From Pseudomonas sp. ANT_H12B (GTDB lineage Bacteria > Pseudomonadota > Gammaproteobacteria > Pseudomonadales > Pseudomonadaceae): a stretch of 64,000 bases of DNA. Position 1 is the first letter of the stretch; each line of letters begins with the position of its first letter. The stretch is from assembly GCF_008369325.1 (NCBI RefSeq), contig NZ_VOBI01000019.1, forward strand, positions 78,884-142,883. Reading direction: 5' to 3'. Position numbers and translations under genes: made by a program. Under the pieces are notes generated by a model. The model saw nothing but the letters and a program-made list of their open reading frames with translations, ran no database searches and was not told where the DNA came from. Shown piece after piece: positions 29,471-39,198 of the stretch.

Positions 29471-29974
29471 TTACTTCAGCTGATTCATGCGCTCGATAAC
29501 CTGGCGAGTGATGTCGTACTGAGGCTTGACATCAATCACTGCGCCACGCTCGAAGACCAGGTCAAAAGCACCTTTCTTGATGACTTCTTCCACAGCGCTG
29601 TCCAGTTTCGGCTTGAGCTGCTTCAGCATTTCACGGTCAGCAACGGCTTTGGCTTCGTTCAGCTCCTTGGACTGGAACTGGAAGTCACGGGCCTTTTGCT
29701 TGAACTCGAGTTCCAGGCGTTCACGCTCGCCTTGCTGCATCTTGTCGCCGCCGGCCATCAGACGGTCCTGGATGCCTTTGGCACTGCTTTCCAGAGTCTT
29801 GAGTTTGCTCAGCTGTGGGCCGAACTTTTTCTCGGCATCAACGGCGTACTTCTTGGCCGCGTCGGATTCCAGCAGAGCCATCTGATAGTTCAGAACGGCG
29901 ATTTTCATGTCGGCAAAAGCCGGACCTGCTACCAGTACGGTCGCCAGGAGAACCAATTGAGTCAACTTACGCAC
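29471..29974 (-). CDS. ompH: Periplasmic chaperone OmpH/Skp
   Basis: Holds unfolded outer-membrane proteins in the periplasm and delivers them to the BAM complex. 167 residues: signal peptide of about 21 residues (...AGPAFA before DMKIA), a short beta body and a long charged helical region (about 45-130) forming the jellyfish-like arms. Directly downstream of bamA with a 45-bp gap, matching its role. Confidence 0.95.
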   Translation of the reverse strand: MRKLTQLVLLATVLVAGPAFADMKIAVLNYQMALLESDAAKKYAVDAEKKFGPQLSKLKTLESSAKGIQDRLMAGGDKMQQGERERLELEFKQKARDFQFQSKELNEAKAVADREMLKQLKPKLDSAVEEVIKKGAFDLVFERGAVIDVKPQYDITRQVIERMNQLK

Positions 29975-30019
29975 GATGCACTCCTACAAAATCCATTGTC
30001 GTTATCTTGGGTCAGACGC

Positions 30020-32395
30020 TTAGAACGTCTGGCCGAGGGAGAATTGGAACACTTGAGTCTCAGCGTCATCCGGTTTCTTGATCGGCATGGCCAACGCGAA
30101 GCTCAAAGGACCCAGTGCGGTAACCCAGGTCACGCCGACACCGACGGAACTGGCCATGTTGCTAAGGCTGATGTCGTTGCACTTTGTATTGGACGCCGAA
30201 CCGTTTGCGTTGGTGGTGTCTTTGCACTGCGAGTCAAAAACGTTACCCACATCCCAGAATACCGAGGTACGCAGGGAGCGTTGATCCTTGACGAACGGCA
30301 GAGGGAACAGAAGCTCAGCACCAGCCTGGATCAGGACGTTGCCACCAAATGGCAGTGGATCCTGGTCCGGATCGGCCAATGTACCCGGGTTTGTACCACG
30401 GCTAGGTGTACTGCGCGGACCCAGTGTGCTGTCCTTGAAGCCACGAACCGAGTTGAAACCACCAGCATAGTAGTTTTCATAGAACGGCAAGCCGTCGGTC
30501 GAACCGTAACCGTCGCCATAGCCCAGTTCGGTGTGCAGACGCACGGTGTAGCTTTCAGACAATGGCTGGAACAACTGACCACGGTAATCAACTTTGAAGA
30601 ACGACAGGTCGCTGCCCGGCGTGGTGGTTTCCAGCGTCAGGCTCTGGGAACGTCCACGGGTAGCCAATACGCCTTTGTTCAGGGTGGACTCGGACCAGCC
30701 TGCCGACGCCTTGAAGTTCAGGTAGTTGTCGCCTTCCTTGTTTACGAAGTCGAAAATCTCGTCAACGGTGTACTGACCGGTCTTAATCTTGTCCTGTTGC
30801 ACGCTCAGACCGAAGGTCAGGCGCGACGTCTCGCTGATCGGGTAACCGACGTTAACGCCAGCACCCAGGCTGTCTACGGCATAGCTGGCTACGTCGACAT
30901 CGAGGTCATCGTAGTCGGTGGTGCGATAGAAAGCGTTATAACCCAGGCTCACGCCATCAGCAGTCCAGTACGGGTCGACATAACCGAAGTTATAGCGGCT
31001 CTGGTATTCGCTGCGTGTCAAGCCGATGCTGACCTTGTTACCCGTACCCAGGAAGTTGTTCTGGGTGATCGAACCACCGAGGATCAGACCGGCGCTCTGG
31101 GCGAAACCGACGCTGGCGGTAATCGAACCGGAAGCCTGCTCTTCAACGCTGTAGTTCACATCAACCTGGTCGTCCACGCCCGGCACCGCCGGCGTTTCGA
31201 CGTTGACTTCCTTGAAGAAGCCCAGGCGCTCAAGGCGAGTCTTGGATTGGTCGATCAGGTAGGTCGAAGCCCAGCCGCCTTCCATCTGCCGCATCTCACG
31301 GCGCAGCACTTCGTCTTCGGATTTGGTGTTGCCGCGGAAGTTGATGCGGTTGACGTAGGCACGCTTGCCCGGATCAACGGCGAAGGTGATATCTACCGTG
31401 TGGTCTTCATCGTTTGGCTGAGGCACGCCGTTGACGTTGGCGAAGGTGTAACCCTCGTTACCCAGACGGCGGGTGATCAGTTCGGATGTGGTGGTCATCA
31501 GCTTGCGCGAGAACACCTGGCCTTTCTGCACCAGCAGCAGGGACTTGACCTGGTCTTCAGGGACTTTCAGATCGCCGCTCAGCTTGACGTCACGAACGGT
31601 GTACTTTTCGCCTTCGTTGACGTTGACGGTGATGTAGACGTGTTTCTTGTCTGGGGTAATGGACACCTGGGTCGAAGCGATATCCATGTTGATATAGCCA
31701 CGGTCCAGGTAGTAGGAGCGCAGACGCTCCAGGTCACCGGAAAGCTTTTCACGGGCGTACTTGTCGTCGTTCTTGAAGAACGACAACCAGTTGGTGGTCT
31801 TGAGTTCAAACAGGTCGATCAGGTCTTCATCGGGGAAGACGGTGTTACCCACCACGTTGATGTGCTGGATAGCCGCGACGGTGCCTTCGTTGATATTGAC
31901 CTTCAACGCAACGCGGTTACGCGGCTGCGGCACCACTTCGGTGTCGACGGTAGCCGAGTAGCGACCCTGAGCGACGTATTGGCGCTGCAGTTCGTTACGT
32001 ACACCTTCGAGGGTGGCACGCTGGAAAATCTCGCCTTCGGCCAGACCGGATTGTTTGAGACCCTTCATCAGGTCTTCAGTCGAGATCGCCTTGTTACCCT
32101 CGATCTCGATACTGGCGACCGACGGGCGCTCGACTACCGTGATGACCAGGACGTTGCCATCGCGGCCCAGCTGGATATCTTGAAAGAAGCCGGTTTTGAA
32201 CAACGCGCGAGTGGATTCCACCAGGCGCCGATCATCAGCCTGTTCACCGACGTTCAACGGCAAGGCACCAAAGACACTACCCGCGGAGACCCGCTGTAGG
32301 CCATTGACGCGAATATCAGAGATGGTGAAGGACTCGGCGTGAACTTCGGCGATCATCAATACGGTGAGAACCGCAGTTAGCAGCAGACGTTTCAT
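30020..32395 (-). CDS. bamA: Outer membrane protein assembly factor BamA
   Basis: Omp85-family barrel that inserts beta-barrel proteins into the outer membrane. 791 residues from ATG 32395, with a signal peptide of 20 residues (ending EVHA). Five POTRA domains cover roughly 22-420, followed by a 16-strand barrel ending in the typical aromatic terminus (FQFSLGQTF). An upstream ATG at 32422 adds nine residues before the natural MKRLLL signal sequence and is rejected. A hairpin separates it from rseP. Confidence 0.97.
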   Translation of the reverse strand: MKRLLLTAVLTVLMIAEVHAESFTISDIRVNGLQRVSAGSVFGALPLNVGEQADDRRLVESTRALFKTGFFQDIQLGRDGNVLVITVVERPSVASIEIEGNKAISTEDLMKGLKQSGLAEGEIFQRATLEGVRNELQRQYVAQGRYSATVDTEVVPQPRNRVALKVNINEGTVAAIQHINVVGNTVFPDEDLIDLFELKTTNWLSFFKNDDKYAREKLSGDLERLRSYYLDRGYINMDIASTQVSITPDKKHVYITVNVNEGEKYTVRDVKLSGDLKVPEDQVKSLLLVQKGQVFSRKLMTTTSELITRRLGNEGYTFANVNGVPQPNDEDHTVDITFAVDPGKRAYVNRINFRGNTKSEDEVLRREMRQMEGGWASTYLIDQSKTRLERLGFFKEVNVETPAVPGVDDQVDVNYSVEEQASGSITASVGFAQSAGLILGGSITQNNFLGTGNKVSIGLTRSEYQSRYNFGYVDPYWTADGVSLGYNAFYRTTDYDDLDVDVASYAVDSLGAGVNVGYPISETSRLTFGLSVQQDKIKTGQYTVDEIFDFVNKEGDNYLNFKASAGWSESTLNKGVLATRGRSQSLTLETTTPGSDLSFFKVDYRGQLFQPLSESYTVRLHTELGYGDGYGSTDGLPFYENYYAGGFNSVRGFKDSTLGPRSTPSRGTNPGTLADPDQDPLPFGGNVLIQAGAELLFPLPFVKDQRSLRTSVFWDVGNVFDSQCKDTTNANGSASNTKCNDISLSNMASSVGVGVTWVTALGPLSFALAMPIKKPDDAETQVFQFSLGQTF

Positions 32396-32430
32396 GAAGT
32401 CCTTTCTTATTCCAACTGGCAATAAACAAA

Positions 32431-32449
32431 CTGCCGCAAAATGCGGCAG
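32431..32449 (-). terminator. Hairpin between rseP and bamA, possible terminator or attenuator
   Basis: CTGCCGC-AAAAT-GCGGCAG; read on the minus strand the 7-bp stem is followed by TTTGTTTATT. It could terminate part of the rseP transcript before bamA. Confidence 0.55.
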
Positions 32450-32469
32450 ATTCGCAATTCAGCGAAGCG

Positions 32470-33822
32470 TTACAGTCGACCCAGATCATTGACCAGAGCA
32501 AGCAACATCACCCCGACCACCAAACTGATGCCGATCTGTATCCCCCAACCCTGCACCCGATCCGACAAGGGACGACCACGCGCCCACTCGATCAGATAAA
32601 ACAACAAATGCCCCCCATCCAGTACAGGAATGGGCAACAAATTCAGAACACCCAAGCTAATACTCAGATAAGCAAGGAAATTCAGGAAATCAGCGACACC
32701 CGACTGGGCAGAAGCGCCCGCCACTTTAGCAATGGTTATCGGTCCACTCAAGTTTTTTACCGAGAGCTCGCCGAACAACATTTTCTTGAGCGAATCAAGG
32801 GTCAGTACGCTCATGGTCCAAGTGCGTCGAGCACCCTCCCCAATCGCTGCCACCGGACCGTAACTGACCTCGCGAATCATCTCTGGCGGCCAATCGACTG
32901 GTTTCACCCCAGCCCCCAGATAACCACTGGGCGCCTTCTTCTCGCCGCGAGCCGCCAGCGTGACAGGGACGTCGATTTGAGCACCATCACGCTCGACGTG
33001 CAGCATGATTTTGGTATCAGGGTGCATACGGACCGTGTCGACCACCTGCTGCCAGTCATCGAGCGACTTGCCATCAAGCGTCAACAGCCGGTCACCGATT
33101 TTCAGGCCAGCAGCCTGCGCCGGGCCTTTCGGATCAAGCTCGGCTACGATCGGTGGCAGTGCCGGACGCCAAGGGCGTATCCCCAGCGAGCGAATCGGAT
33201 CCGGCTCATCAGCCCCTTTGAGCCATTTATCCAGCGCCAGCTCACGCGGTGAATCCGCTGTAGAGCCTTGCTCACGGACCAGCAACTGCAGCGAACCACT
33301 CTCACCAAGACGACGGACCAGCTGCAGATTCACCGCAGCCCAGCCGGAAGTCGGCTCGCCATCAATCGCAATGATTTCCTGACCTGCGCTCAAACCTGCC
33401 TTGGCGGCAATACTGCCGGACTCAACGGCACCGATGACTGGACGCACCTGCTCGCTGCCGAGCATTGCAAGCGCCCAGAAAAAAATCATCGCCAATAAAA
33501 AGTTGGCGATCGGGCCTGCAGCGACGATAGCGATGCGCTGACGGACTGATTTACGATTGAAGGATTGATCGACCTGATCGGCCGGCACTTCGCCTTCGCG
33601 CTCATCGAGCATCTTCACGTAGCCGCCCAGCGGGATCGCGGCGACGACAAACTCAGTGCCTTTCTTGTCGTGCCAACGCAGCAACGGCATACCGAAGCCC
33701 ACGGAGAAACGCAGCACTTTGACCCCACAGCGACGTGCGACCCAGAAATGGCCGAATTCGTGGAAGGTGACCAGCACACCCAACGCTATCAGGGTGCCGA
33801 CAATCATATAGAGCGCGCTCAT
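32470..33822 (-). CDS. rseP: Site-2 protease RseP
   Basis: Inner-membrane zinc metalloprotease that cleaves the anti-sigma factor after site-1 cleavage, releasing the envelope-stress sigma factor (RseA/sigma-E in E. coli, MucA/AlgU in Pseudomonas, where it is called MucP). 450 residues. The active site HEFGH (21-25) is in the first membrane helix; two PDZ domains occupy the middle; the second metal-binding region (PIPVLDGGHLLFYLIE) is near the C-terminus. Upstream of bamA, linking stress sensing to OMP assembly. Confidence 0.97.
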   Translation of the reverse strand: MSALYMIVGTLIALGVLVTFHEFGHFWVARRCGVKVLRFSVGFGMPLLRWHDKKGTEFVVAAIPLGGYVKMLDEREGEVPADQVDQSFNRKSVRQRIAIVAAGPIANFLLAMIFFWALAMLGSEQVRPVIGAVESGSIAAKAGLSAGQEIIAIDGEPTSGWAAVNLQLVRRLGESGSLQLLVREQGSTADSPRELALDKWLKGADEPDPIRSLGIRPWRPALPPIVAELDPKGPAQAAGLKIGDRLLTLDGKSLDDWQQVVDTVRMHPDTKIMLHVERDGAQIDVPVTLAARGEKKAPSGYLGAGVKPVDWPPEMIREVSYGPVAAIGEGARRTWTMSVLTLDSLKKMLFGELSVKNLSGPITIAKVAGASAQSGVADFLNFLAYLSISLGVLNLLPIPVLDGGHLLFYLIEWARGRPLSDRVQGWGIQIGISLVVGVMLLALVNDLGRL

Positions 33823-33875
33823 TTACTTTCTCCGCAATCCTATCCAGTGCTGCATGGGCCAACGTGTTGCAGCAC

Positions 33876-35066
33876 TTACCGCCCGTGACGACTCAACCAC
33901 TGCCCGGCCAGTACTCGCGCTTTCGCGTCGGCCGTAAACACCGCCTCGAGATCACCCACCGCAACTACAGGCTCGAGGCTCAACACTTCCTCGATGATAC
34001 TCGCGATTTCCGGGTAGCGAACCCGCCCGTCGAGAAACGCCGCGACAGCCACTTCATTCGCTGCATTCAGCATGGCTGGCGCGCTATTGCCAGCCTCCGC
34101 TGCCAGGCGCGCAAGGCGCAGGCAAGGGAATCGCTCTTCATCGGGCGCCTGGAAGTCCAGGCGTGCGATGGCAAACAGGTCCAGCGGTGCGACACCCGAA
34201 TCGATACGTTCAGGCCAGGCCAGAGCATTGGCGATCGGCGTGCGCATGTCCGGGTTACCCAACTGGGCCAGCACCGAACCATCGACATAGTCGACCAGCG
34301 AGTGAATCACGCTCTGCGGGTGAATCACCACTTCGACCTGGGATGGCTTGGCATCAAACAGCCAGCAGGCTTCGATCAATTCCAACCCTTTGTTCATCAT
34401 GCTGGCCGAATCGACCGAAATCTTGCGGCCCATGGACCAATTCGGGTGAGCGCAAGCTTGCTCAGGAGAAACATGCGCCAGTTCGGCCATAGGCGTCTGT
34501 CGGAACGGACCACCAGAGGCTGTCAGTAGAATCCGACGCACACCTACCGCACCAAGTCCACGAGCGAAATCCAGTGGCATACACTGGAAAATCGCGTTGT
34601 GCTCGCTGTCGATCGGCAGCAGCACCGAACCACTTTTGCGCACGGCCTGCATGAATAAGGCACCGGACATCACCAGTGCTTCTTTGTTGGCCAGGAGGAT
34701 TTTCTTGCCGGCCTCAACCGCCGCCAGGGTCGGACGCAAGCCCGCCGCGCCAACGATGGCCGCCATGACTGCGTCGACTTCAGGATCGGAAGCAACCTGA
34801 CACAGGCCCTCCTCCCCCACCAGCACGCGCGTCGACAGCCCGGCCGCGCGCAAGTCGTCCTGCAAACCCCGGGCAGTGCCCGCCTCAGGCACGACCGCAA
34901 ACCGCGGCGTATGGCGCACACACAATGCCAACAGCTCACTCAGACGAGTGAAACCGCTCAAGGCAAAAACCTGGTAACGCTCGGGATGGCGAGCAATGAC
35001 GTCCAGGGTGCTCAGACCAATCGAGCCGGTCGCCCCCAGGACGGTGATCTGTTGTGGGCGGCTCAC
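33876..35066 (-). CDS. dxr: 1-deoxy-D-xylulose 5-phosphate reductoisomerase
   Basis: Converts deoxyxylulose phosphate to methylerythritol phosphate with NADPH. 396 residues from GTG 35066 (MSRPQQITVLGATGSIG), whose codon overlaps the cdsA stop (GTGA). The NADPH-binding GATGSIGLSTLDV is at the N-terminus, the metal/substrate site has PIDSEHNAIFQ, and the flexible loop region (HPNWSMGRKISVDSASMMNKGLE) is intact. An ATG 15 nt upstream is a weaker start candidate. Confidence 0.97.
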   Translation of the reverse strand: MSRPQQITVLGATGSIGLSTLDVIARHPERYQVFALSGFTRLSELLALCVRHTPRFAVVPEAGTARGLQDDLRAAGLSTRVLVGEEGLCQVASDPEVDAVMAAIVGAAGLRPTLAAVEAGKKILLANKEALVMSGALFMQAVRKSGSVLLPIDSEHNAIFQCMPLDFARGLGAVGVRRILLTASGGPFRQTPMAELAHVSPEQACAHPNWSMGRKISVDSASMMNKGLELIEACWLFDAKPSQVEVVIHPQSVIHSLVDYVDGSVLAQLGNPDMRTPIANALAWPERIDSGVAPLDLFAIARLDFQAPDEERFPCLRLARLAAEAGNSAPAMLNAANEVAVAAFLDGRVRYPEIASIIEEVLSLEPVVAVGDLEAVFTADAKARVLAGQWLSRHGR

Positions 35067-35869
35067 GGTGCAGCCATCCACAGCAGCACGGCAAACACTG
35101 GAATCGCCGCGGTCAAACTATCGATACGGTCCAGCACGCCGCCGTGACCCGGTAGCAGATTACTGCTGTCCTTGATCCCGGACTGGCGCTTGAACATGCT
35201 TTCAGTGAGGTCACCCACCACCGAAATGAACACGATCACCGCCGCACCAACCAGACCCATCAGCATCTGAGCGAAGGTCCAGTCGCGCACTAAACCGACG
35301 ATCGCGGTGATCACCAGGCTCAGCAGCAAACCGCCATACACGCCTTCCCAGCTTTTGCCGGGGCTGACCTGTGGTGCCAGCTTGCGCTTGCCAAAGGCCC
35401 GGCCGGAAAAGTACGCACCGATATCAGCGCCCCAGACCAAGACCATCACCGCCATGATCAGCCAGTTGCCCAAGGGCTCCTGCTTGATCTGGACCAGACC
35501 TTGCCAGGCTGGCAACAGCACCAGCAGACCGATCACCAGTTTGCATGCAGCGCTGGCCCAATGCTCGCTGGACCGCGGATACGTCAGCACCAGATACGTC
35601 GCCGCGCCCCACCAAAGCACCGAAGCGCCCAATACCCAAGGCGCGAGCCCAGGCACGACATGCATGACAAACAGCATCAACGCGACCACAGCCGCATAGG
35701 CAACGCGGACCGGCTGTTCAGTGAAACCCGCCAGGCGAGCCCACTCCCACGCACCGAGGGTCACGACCAGCCCGATGAACAGCGCAAAGCCTGTGCCTTC
35801 GAGCAGGAAAAACCCGCACAAAGCGATCGGTAGCAGGATCAGAGCGGTGATGATTCGTTGTTTAAGCAT
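35063..35869 (-). CDS. cdsA: Phosphatidate cytidylyltransferase
   Basis: Makes CDP-diacylglycerol, the branch point of phospholipid synthesis, from phosphatidate and CTP. 268 residues, an integral membrane protein with about eight hydrophobic segments. The CdsA signature near the C-terminus is visible (GDLTESMFKRQSGIKDSSNLLPGHGG, followed by LDRIDSL). Overlaps dxr by 4 nt and uppS by 1 nt. Confidence 0.97.
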   Translation of the reverse strand: MLKQRIITALILLPIALCGFFLLEGTGFALFIGLVVTLGAWEWARLAGFTEQPVRVAYAAVVALMLFVMHVVPGLAPWVLGASVLWWGAATYLVLTYPRSSEHWASAACKLVIGLLVLLPAWQGLVQIKQEPLGNWLIMAVMVLVWGADIGAYFSGRAFGKRKLAPQVSPGKSWEGVYGGLLLSLVITAIVGLVRDWTFAQMLMGLVGAAVIVFISVVGDLTESMFKRQSGIKDSSNLLPGHGGVLDRIDSLTAAIPVFAVLLWMAAP

Positions 35870-36624
35870 TAAACCCGGGCTCCAGCCTCGACCTGCTCGC
35901 TCGTTTTACCGAAGCGACGTTGGCGAGATGCGTAATCGGCCAGCGCGTTACGCATGGCATCGTGTTTGAAGTCCGGCCAGAACAGGTCGGAGAAGTACAA
36001 CTCGGCGTAAGCCAGTTGCCACAGAAGGAAGTTACTGATGCGATGCTCGCCACCGGTACGGATGCACAAGTCCGGCAACGGCAAATCACCGGTAGCCAGA
36101 CAGGTTTGCAACAATTCCGGGGTAATGTCTTCCGGACGCAGGTGCCCGGCCTGAACTTCGCGGGCCAGACGCTGCGCGGCTTGCGCAATATCCCACTGAC
36201 CGCCGTAGTTGGCGGCGATCTGCAGGACAAAGCGGTTGGCACCGGCAGTCATCGCCTCGGCTTCGCGCATGGCGGCTTGAAGCTCTGGATGAAAGCGCGA
36301 ACGGTCGCCAATGATACGCAAACTGATGTTGTTGTCGTTGAGGCGCTTGGCCTCGCGGCGCAACGCCTTGAAGAACAAATCCATCAAGGCACTGACTTCA
36401 TCGGCCGGGCGCTGCCAGTTCTCGCTGGAGAAGGCGAACAAGGTCAGTACTTCGACCTTGGCCTCGGCACACACCTCGATTACCGCACGCACCGCATCCA
36501 CGCCCGCTTTATGCCCGGCGACACCCGGCATAAAGCGTTTTTTCGCCCAGCGATTATTACCATCCATGATGATCGCGACATGGCGCGGCACCGCGGACGG
36601 CGCAGTCTGCTTGGTCTTATCCAT
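35869..36624 (-). CDS. uppS: Undecaprenyl diphosphate synthase
   Basis: cis-Prenyltransferase that extends farnesyl diphosphate to the C55 lipid carrier for peptidoglycan and LPS. 251 residues. The catalytic Asp is residue 21 (HVAIIMDGNNRWAKKR); FAFSSENWQRP and the C-terminal RTGGEHRISNFLLWQLAYAE block are intact. It uses the products of the MEP pathway, three genes of which are in this window. 13 bp downstream of frr. Confidence 0.97.
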   Translation of the reverse strand: MDKTKQTAPSAVPRHVAIIMDGNNRWAKKRFMPGVAGHKAGVDAVRAVIEVCAEAKVEVLTLFAFSSENWQRPADEVSALMDLFFKALRREAKRLNDNNISLRIIGDRSRFHPELQAAMREAEAMTAGANRFVLQIAANYGGQWDIAQAAQRLAREVQAGHLRPEDITPELLQTCLATGDLPLPDLCIRTGGEHRISNFLLWQLAYAELYFSDLFWPDFKHDAMRNALADYASRQRRFGKTSEQVEAGARV

Positions 36625-36637
36625 TAAAACGTGACCC

Positions 36638-37195
36638 TTATACGGCCATCAGGTCTTTTTCTTTCTGCGCCAAATTCGCGTCGATTTCAGCCACGTACTT
36701 TTTGGTCAGATCATCAATTTCGCCAGTAGCGCGACGCTCTTCGTCTTCGCTGATTTCCTTTTCCTTGACCAGATCCTTGAGCTGGCTGTTCGCGTCACGA
36801 CGGATGTTGCGCACTGCAACACGGGCATCTTCAGCGACATCGCGAGCCTGCTTGGTGAAGCCCTTGCGGGTTTCTTCGGTCAGGGCCGGCATGGAGATCA
36901 GCAGCAACTCACCGAGGTTGGTCGGGTTGAGGTTCAGACCCGCGCTACCGATGGCCTTGTCGACGGCACCCAGCATGTTGCGCTCAAAGGCTACGACTTG
37001 CAGGGTACGGGCGTCTCTGACGGTGATGTTCGCCACTTGCTTGATCGGGGTGTCGGAACCGTAATACGGCACCATCACACCTTCCAGAATGCTTGGGTGC
37101 GCTTGGCCCGTACGAATACGCCCGAAGTTGTGCGCCAGCGACTCGACGGATTTTTTCATGCGCTCTTGAGCGTCTTTCTTGATTTCGTTGATCAT
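36638..37195 (-). CDS. frr: Ribosome recycling factor
   Basis: With EF-G, splits the post-termination ribosome. 185 residues, full length: a three-helix bundle with the small second domain inserted (ILEGVMVPYYGSDTPIKQVANI...). The C-terminal helix SEDEERRATGEIDDLTKKYV is typical. Its start overlaps the pyrH stop by 4 nt. Confidence 0.97.
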   Translation of the reverse strand: MINEIKKDAQERMKKSVESLAHNFGRIRTGQAHPSILEGVMVPYYGSDTPIKQVANITVRDARTLQVVAFERNMLGAVDKAIGSAGLNLNPTNLGELLLISMPALTEETRKGFTKQARDVAEDARVAVRNIRRDANSQLKDLVKEKEISEDEERRATGEIDDLTKKYVAEIDANLAQKEKDLMAV

Positions 37196-37935
37196 TGTTG
37201 GCCTTCCTCGATCAGGGTCCCTTCAGCGCCACCATGCACGATGTTCAGCAGAGCGCCGGGCTTGTTCATGTTAAATACGCGCAACGGCATCTTGTGGTCG
37301 CGGCACAGGCAAATGGCAGTCAGATCCATCACACCCAGCTTGCGATCCAGCACTTCATCGTAAGTCAGATGATCGAACTTCTCGGCATGCGGGTCTTTGA
37401 ATGGGTCAGCGGTGTAGACGCCATCGACCTTGGTCGCCTTGAGCACGACATCGGCATCGATTTCGATTGCACGCAAGCAGGCCGCCGAATCCGTGGTGAA
37501 GAACGGATTGCCGGTACCTGCCGCGAAGATCACGACTTCCTTGGAGTTCAGGTGGCGCATGGCTTTGCGGCGGTCATAGTGGTCGGTTACGCCAACCATG
37601 GAAATGGCCGACATCACGATGGCCGAGATATTGGCACGTTCCAGCGCATCGCGCATGGCCAGGGCGTTCATCACAGTGGCCAGCATGCCCATGTGGTCGC
37701 CGGTGACCCGATCCATGCCGGCCGCGCTCAGCGCTGCACCGCGGAACAGGTTACCGCCGCCGATCACCAGACCAACCTGAACACCGATGCCGACCAGTTG
37801 GCCGACTTCCAGCGCCATGCGATCCAACACCTTGGGATCGATCCCGAACTCTTCCGAGCCCATCAGGGCCTCGCCGCTAAGCTTGAGTAGAATGCGTTTA
37901 TAGCGAGCCTGATAACCACTGCCCTGCTGAGCCAT
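37192..37935 (-). CDS. pyrH: UMP kinase
   Basis: Phosphorylates UMP to UDP; amino-acid-kinase fold, hexameric, normally activated by GTP and inhibited by UTP. 247 residues. The LKLSGEAL phosphate loop, GGGNLFRG and the DHMGMLATVMNALAM block are present. In the standard rpsB-tsf-pyrH-frr arrangement; a terminator separates it from tsf. Confidence 0.97.
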   Translation of the reverse strand: MAQQGSGYQARYKRILLKLSGEALMGSEEFGIDPKVLDRMALEVGQLVGIGVQVGLVIGGGNLFRGAALSAAGMDRVTGDHMGMLATVMNALAMRDALERANISAIVMSAISMVGVTDHYDRRKAMRHLNSKEVVIFAAGTGNPFFTTDSAACLRAIEIDADVVLKATKVDGVYTADPFKDPHAEKFDHLTYDEVLDRKLGVMDLTAICLCRDHKMPLRVFNMNKPGALLNIVHGGAEGTLIEEGQQ

Positions 37936-38087
37936 TGCGAATCTCTCCTGCGGCGTATTTAAAAATTCTTTGCGAGCTTTTGACAGCTGGCGTTCACTCT
38001 AGCTTGGCGCTGCTTCAGCGCCATCGGAACATGGCTTTGTAAGCCAGTTCCAAAGGGAAACCAATAAATAAATTGGTGCCCCATCTG

Positions 38088-38121
38088 AAAAGAGGCTGCG
38101 CGCGTAAGCGGGCAGCCTCTT
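38088..38121 (-). terminator. Intrinsic terminator between tsf and pyrH
   Basis: On the minus strand AGAGGCTGCC...GCAGCCTCT forms a 9-bp stem followed by TTTTCAG. It lies about 25 bp after the tsf stop. Confidence 0.8.
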
Positions 38122-38144
38122 CAGGGCGACAGTTAAAAACTGTC

Positions 38145-39008
38145 TTATTGCTTGGCGGCAGCCAGCTGGGCAGCAACTTCTTCAGCGAAGTTGTCGACCG
38201 GCTTCTCGATGCCGTCGCCTACTTTGAAGTAGGTGAAGGAAACGATTTCAGCACCGGCTTTCTTGGCCAGCTCGCCGACCTTGATTTCAGGGTTCTTGAC
38301 GAACGCCTGCTCAACCAGGCTGGCTTCGGCCAGGAACTTGCTGATGCGGCCCTTGACCATGTTTTCAACGATGTTTTCCGGCTTGCCGGCGATCTTGTCA
38401 GCGTTGAGAGTCAGGAACACGCCCTTCTCACGCTCAACCGCTTCAGCGGAAACTTCCGATGGCAGCAGGAATTCAGGGTTGGTCGCCGCTACGTGCATAG
38501 CGATGTCCTTGGCCAATTCAACAGTGCCGCCTTTCAGGACAACTGCCACACCGATCTTGTTGCCGTGCAGGTAACCACCAACAACGTCACCTTCAACGCG
38601 CGCCAGACGACGGATGTTGACGTTTTCGCCAACCTTGCCGACCAGTACCAGGCGATCAGCTTCTTGAGCTTCAATCAACGGAGCAACTTCAGTCAGCTTG
38701 TCAGCGAACGCTTTTTCAACGCTTGCAGCAACAAATGCCTTGAAGTCGTCCTGCAGAGCCAGGAAGTCGGTCTGCGAGTTCACTTCCAGCAGAACGGCGG
38801 ATTTGCCGTCTTCCTTCAGAGCGATAGCGCCTTCAGCGGCAACGTTGCCAGCTTTCTTGGCTGCCTTGATGGCGCCCGAAGCGCGCATGTCATCAATGGC
38901 TTTTTCGATGTCGCCGCCAGCCTTGGTCAAGGCCTTTTTGCAGTCCATCATGCCTTCGCCAGTACGCTCGCGCAGTTCTTTGACCAACGCTGCAGTAATC
39001 TCTGCCAT
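38145..39008 (-). CDS. tsf: Elongation factor Ts
   Basis: Nucleotide-exchange factor for EF-Tu. 287 residues from ATG 39008 (MAEITAALVKELRERTGEGMMDCKKAL); an upstream ATG at 39041 is not conserved. The N-terminal UBA-like domain and the core TDFLALQDDF motif are intact. Transcribed after rpsB with a terminator-like hairpin in between, allowing differential expression. Confidence 0.97.
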   Translation of the reverse strand: MAEITAALVKELRERTGEGMMDCKKALTKAGGDIEKAIDDMRASGAIKAAKKAGNVAAEGAIALKEDGKSAVLLEVNSQTDFLALQDDFKAFVAASVEKAFADKLTEVAPLIEAQEADRLVLVGKVGENVNIRRLARVEGDVVGGYLHGNKIGVAVVLKGGTVELAKDIAMHVAATNPEFLLPSEVSAEAVEREKGVFLTLNADKIAGKPENIVENMVKGRISKFLAEASLVEQAFVKNPEIKVGELAKKAGAEIVSFTYFKVGDGIEKPVDNFAEEVAAQLAAAKQ

Positions 39009-39145
39009 TTCAAAAATCCTCTTGGATAGGTTATCAACCATTCCACCCGATCGAACGGGCGTTCAATTCTTCCCGAAACACCCTTGTTAGCCGCTGCACG
39101 TTACGAGTTGTAGCTGCGCTGCTCACAAATGGTTTTCGAGGTGGC

Positions 39146-39170
39146 AAAAAGGGGGCCAAGCCCCCTTTTT
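39146..39170 (-). terminator. Hairpin with A/T flanks between rpsB and tsf
   Basis: AAAAAGGGGG-CCAAG-CCCCCTTTTT, symmetric and therefore able to terminate in either direction; here it probably attenuates rpsB transcription before tsf. Confidence 0.8.
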
Positions 39171-39198
39171 GCTTACTGAGTCAACGCCAAGGCGTCAA

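Noticed and set aside
29441..32299. 952-codon plus-strand frame opposite ompH and bamA
   Set aside because: Antisense shadow produced by GC-ending codon use in bamA; spans two real genes and an intergenic gap with no recognisable domain.
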